Below, piece by piece: positions 6,217 to 8,457 of a stretch of 8,457 nucleotides of DNA. Numbering within the stretch: position 1 is the stretch's first letter; the number at the start of each line of letters is the position of its first letter. The notes under the pieces were generated by a model. That model was given only the letters and a program-made list of their open reading frames with translations. It was not told the origin of the DNA and made no database searches. The DNA is from an uncultured Pseudomonadota bacterium (GTDB lineage Bacteria > Myxococcota_A > Polyangia > HGW-17). The position numbers and the translations under genes were made by a program. Where the stretch lies: the NCBI GenBank assembly GCA_938004375.1, contig CALKWH010000202.1, forward strand, positions 1 to 8,457, written 5' to 3'.

Positions 6217-7776
6217 ATGCCGACTGTTTCCATCCGTTTTCCCGGCGGTCACTATCATGCGACGCCATGGGGCTCGAGCCCCAATGAGGGCCTTGTGGAG
6301 TGGCCGCCGTCTCCCTGGCGCCTCTTGCGGGCGCTTTTAGCCTGTGGCTTCGCCAAGCATCCGGACTGGCAGTCCGGGATCGTTCCTGCTGAAGCAAGGA
6401 GCCTGTTCGCGAAGTTGGCCGGCACCCTGCCCTGCTATCGTCTGCCTGGCGCCGTGGGGGCCCATACCCGTCACTTCATGCCCATCGGTGACAAGACCAC
6501 GCTCGTGCTGGACCCCCGCGCGGTCTGTGATCGGGAAGCGCGCATGCTGGTGCGATGGGATACAAACCTGGCAGCGTCGGAAGCGGAACTCTTCCGGGTA
6601 CTGGTGGAGCGGCTGGGATATCTGGGGCGAACCGAATCCTGGGTGGAGTGCGAGGTCCTGGACCGTGAACCCTTCCTGGACGGAAGTTGGGTCCATCCCT
6701 GCGCGACCGGCGAGCATCCCGGACCTGGATGGGAACAGGTGCCCCTTCTGACGCCAGTGCCGGCCGACGAGTATGCCCGCTGGAGGTCTGGAAAGCTGGC
6801 CACCGCGTTGGAAACTGCCGCACCGAAGCCGGGAAAGAAGCCGACCAAGGCCCAGATCGCCCGAATGGCCAGTCTGGAAGAGACCTACCCCGCCGACCTG
6901 TTGGCCTGTATGCAGGTTGAAACCGGCTGGTTGCAGGCGCAAGGCTGGAGCCAACCACCGGGATCTCGCCAGCTGCTGTACTGGCGGCCGGCGGACTCGA
7001 TACGAGTCGCCGAACCCGTGGTCGCGGCACGGCACAGGTTGGAGACAGCGCCGTTCGTGCTGCTGGCCCTCGCTACGTCGGCGAAAAGCCGCTCCGTCCT
7101 TCCACTTCGCGCAAGAAGCGTGCCCCAAGCAGACCTCCTGCACAGGGCACTGGTCTCCCACGTGAACAAACTCGGCATCACGGACGCAGCCGAGCTCGTC
7201 GGACTCGACGATGCCGGTCAACCGTTACGAGGACACCGGCACGCGCACCTGCTGCCCTTGACTCTGCTGCACGGGGACGATCACCTCGACCACATCCTGG
7301 TTTGGGCGCCTGGCGGTCTGGGAGACTCGGCACAGGTCGTGCTGCGCGCCCTCCGCAAGACGTACATGAAAGGCGGTGTCGGCGAACTGTCGGTTCGTTT
7401 TGCCGGGAGCGGCGATACAGATGACCTGCTACAGGTGAACGCGCTCGCACCTTTCATCGGCACCGCAACAATCTGGCAGTCGTACACTCCCCTGGTACTC
7501 CCGCGATACCGGAAGAAGAGCGGGCGCAATACACCCGAAGGTCAGGTCCTGTCCGAACTGGAAGAACGCGGCCTCCCTGCCCCCGAATCAATCGAGTGGC
7601 TGCACGACGAGAGCATCGCCATGCGGCACTTCGTGCGTGCACGCCGCAGCGGACAGACGCCTCCGGAGAACTTCGGGTACGCGATTCGTCTGCGGTTCTC
7701 CGAGCCGGTGCAAGGTCCCCTGTGCCTGGGCTTCGGCAGCCATTTCGGACTGGGGATGTTTCACGGGGTGGGGTGA
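6217..7776 (+). CDS. csb2: Type I-G Cas5-Cas6 fusion protein Csb2
   Basis: This 519-residue GSU0054/Csb2 family protein combines the Cas5 role (binding the 5' handle of crRNA) and the Cas6 role (cutting precursor crRNA in the repeat). The N-terminal RAMP part has FPGGHYHATPWG (8-19), NEGLVEWPPSPWRLLRAL (23-40), HTRHFMP (83-89), KTTLVLDP (93-100) and LGYLGRTESWVE (133-144). A Lys/Pro-rich link (203-212) precedes GWSQPPGSR (243-251). The C-terminal Cas6-like part has GHRHAHLLP (339-347), DHLDHILVWAPGG (355-367), TPLVLPR (424-430) and a terminal glycine-rich loop VQGPLCLGFGSHFGLGMF (498-515). H340/H342/H344 or H509 are candidate catalytic residues, but I cannot choose between them. AAGGAG (6205-6210) is 6 bases before the ATG. 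The 25-base gap from csb1 is the only break in an otherwise overlapping operon. An in-frame GTG at 6154 lies inside csb1 and is less likely. Confidence 0.94.
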   Translation: MPTVSIRFPGGHYHATPWGSSPNEGLVEWPPSPWRLLRALLACGFAKHPDWQSGIVPAEARSLFAKLAGTLPCYRLPGAVGAHTRHFMPIGDKTTLVLDPRAVCDREARMLVRWDTNLAASEAELFRVLVERLGYLGRTESWVECEVLDREPFLDGSWVHPCATGEHPGPGWEQVPLLTPVPADEYARWRSGKLATALETAAPKPGKKPTKAQIARMASLEETYPADLLACMQVETGWLQAQGWSQPPGSRQLLYWRPADSIRVAEPVVAARHRLETAPFVLLALATSAKSRSVLPLRARSVPQADLLHRALVSHVNKLGITDAAELVGLDDAGQPLRGHRHAHLLPLTLLHGDDHLDHILVWAPGGLGDSAQVVLRALRKTYMKGGVGELSVRFAGSGDTDDLLQVNALAPFIGTATIWQSYTPLVLPRYRKKSGRNTPEGQVLSELEERGLPAPESIEWLHDESIAMRHFVRARRSGQTPPENFGYAIRLRFSEPVQGPLCLGFGSHFGLGMFHGVG

Positions 7777-7780
7777 AATC
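7755..7780 (+). terminator. Weak hairpin across the csb2 stop codon
   Basis: TTTCAC (7759-7764) and GTGAAA (7773-7778) pair around an 8-base loop. Two further pairs (7755-7756 with 7779-7780) form if TG at 7757-7758 bulges. The stop codon TGA (7774-7776) lies in the 3' arm. The downstream sequence is AT-rich (GTTCATAGTTTTAATG) but has no clean T-run. It may give partial termination before the next gene or nothing at all. A -10-like TTTAAT (7790-7795) follows, with no matching -35 at normal spacing. Confidence 0.25.
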
Positions 7781-7815
7781 GTTCATAGTTTTAATGTAAA
7801 CAAGGAGTAGCAATT

Positions 7816-8412
7816 ATGGGATTCATGGAAAATGTTGAAGAGAATTTTCGAAATAAAATCAACGAATTGGATAATAGCGAGGCCCATACACGTGAATGGA
7901 CGAGAAATTTGCTCAAACTTCTGGATGACATTTCTGTACAAGTCTTTTCTGCCTCTAACAAGCGAAGTTGGCGTCAAGGAAACGGAGGCGAATATCTTCT
8001 TGATTTTACTTATGTTCAGTGGGAGGAGCAGCCATTAGGTGATTCAAAACTAGTATGTGACCCTCACAGAGTCATCGTAGCCTGCGAGAGTGAATGGGGC
8101 GCAGATGGAGCACCAAAAAAGGATTTTGAAATGGTTAAGGATGATTTTTGCAAACTCCTTGACATTAAGTCGCAATACAAAATTATGATTTTTGGATATC
8201 AACGCAATAAAACTGACTATTTGGCCTCCATAAAAGAGATGTTTGTCGTATTCTTTAAATACCGTATTTCTAATTGTCCAAATGACCCTATTGCCACAGA
8301 AGACTGGTTGTTCGTCGGAGTACCATGGGATGGTGAAAAAGGGGAATGCGTCTTCTACCGAAAGCAGCCAGGGGGAATTGAATTAACTGAAATACCGACT
8401 CCGAGAATGTGA
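7816..8412 (+). CDS. AT-rich ORF of unknown function, possibly PD-(D/E)XK-like nuclease fold; 3' end uncertain
   Basis: The visible 198 residues do not match any family I can name with confidence. There is a helical N-terminus (1-45), then GGEYLLDFTY (57-66), RVIVACESEWG (85-95), DFEMVKDDFCKLLDIK (103-118) and YKIMIFGY (121-128). A buried Asp (D63), then an ExE followed by W in a hydrophobic strand (E91, E93, W94), then a Lys-containing helix and a KIMIF strand resemble the core of restriction-endonuclease-like folds. This is a structural guess; the classical ExK is not present. AAGGAG (7802-7807) is 8 bases before the ATG, 39 bases after csb2 on the same strand, so co-transcription is possible. 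GC content is near 40% against about 65% for the cas genes, and codon use is quite different, suggesting recent transfer. The final A of the TGA stop is at the insert/adapter junction, so the protein may continue beyond the contig. Confidence 0.7.
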   Translation: MGFMENVEENFRNKINELDNSEAHTREWTRNLLKLLDDISVQVFSASNKRSWRQGNGGEYLLDFTYVQWEEQPLGDSKLVCDPHRVIVACESEWGADGAPKKDFEMVKDDFCKLLDIKSQYKIMIFGYQRNKTDYLASIKEMFVVFFKYRISNCPNDPIATEDWLFVGVPWDGEKGECVFYRKQPGGIELTEIPTPRM

Positions 8413-8457
8413 GATCGGAAGAGCACACGTCTGAACTCCAGTCACCGAATACGATCT
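8412..8457 (+). other. Illumina TruSeq adapter at the contig end (sequencing artefact)
   Basis: From 8413 the sequence is the standard TruSeq index-side adapter: GATCGGAAGAGC, then ACACGTCTGAACTCC, then AGTCAC, ending at 8445. It is followed by an 8-base index CGAATACG (8446-8453) and ATCT (8454-8457), which begins the post-index flank of that adapter. The A at 8412 is what A-tailing adds at the ligation junction, so genuine DNA probably ends at 8411. None of this is biological. Confidence 0.97.

Overview
The window carries the complete effector half of a type I-G CRISPR-Cas system (formerly I-U, the Geobacter GSU0051-GSU0054 type). It lies on the + strand of GC-rich (roughly 65% by eye) bacterial DNA. 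The organism cannot be named from sequence alone. High GC, strong AGGAG-type ribosome binding sites and this subtype would fit a Desulfobacterota/Geobacter-like or other proteobacterial host, but I-G loci also occur in other phyla. The last 45 bases are Illumina adapter, so this is the raw end of a contig assembled from incompletely trimmed short reads.

Layout. Bases 1-418 are non-coding as far as can be supported. They hold three GC-rich palindromes at 25-26 bp spacing (67-136), a separate long hairpin with a TTCG loop (171-207), and an AT-rich promoter-like patch with a perfect TTGACA (346-351). Then follow cas3 (419-2992), csx17/cas8 (2989-5214), csb1/cas7 (5211-6191) and csb2/cas5-cas6 (6217-7776). 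The first two junctions are ATGA overlaps and the third is a 25-base gap, so this is almost certainly one transcript. All four genes are intact and carry the expected motifs. After csb2 the base composition drops abruptly to about 40% GC. One same-strand ORF (7816-8412) of unknown function starts there behind a good Shine-Dalgarno site. It has features suggesting a PD-(D/E)XK-like nuclease fold. Its apparent stop codon uses the first adapter-derived base, so its true 3' end is unknown.

How the genes work together. By family knowledge, Csb2 (fused Cas5 and Cas6 roles) cuts precursor crRNA and caps the complex, and Csb1 forms the Cas7 backbone along the guide. Csx17 is the large subunit used in target recognition, and Cas3 (helicase first, HD nuclease last) is recruited to shred DNA. 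No cas4-cas1 fusion, no cas2 and no CRISPR array are present. They may lie past the contig break or elsewhere, or be missing. The AT-rich gene sits where adaptation genes often follow and is the least explained part of the window.
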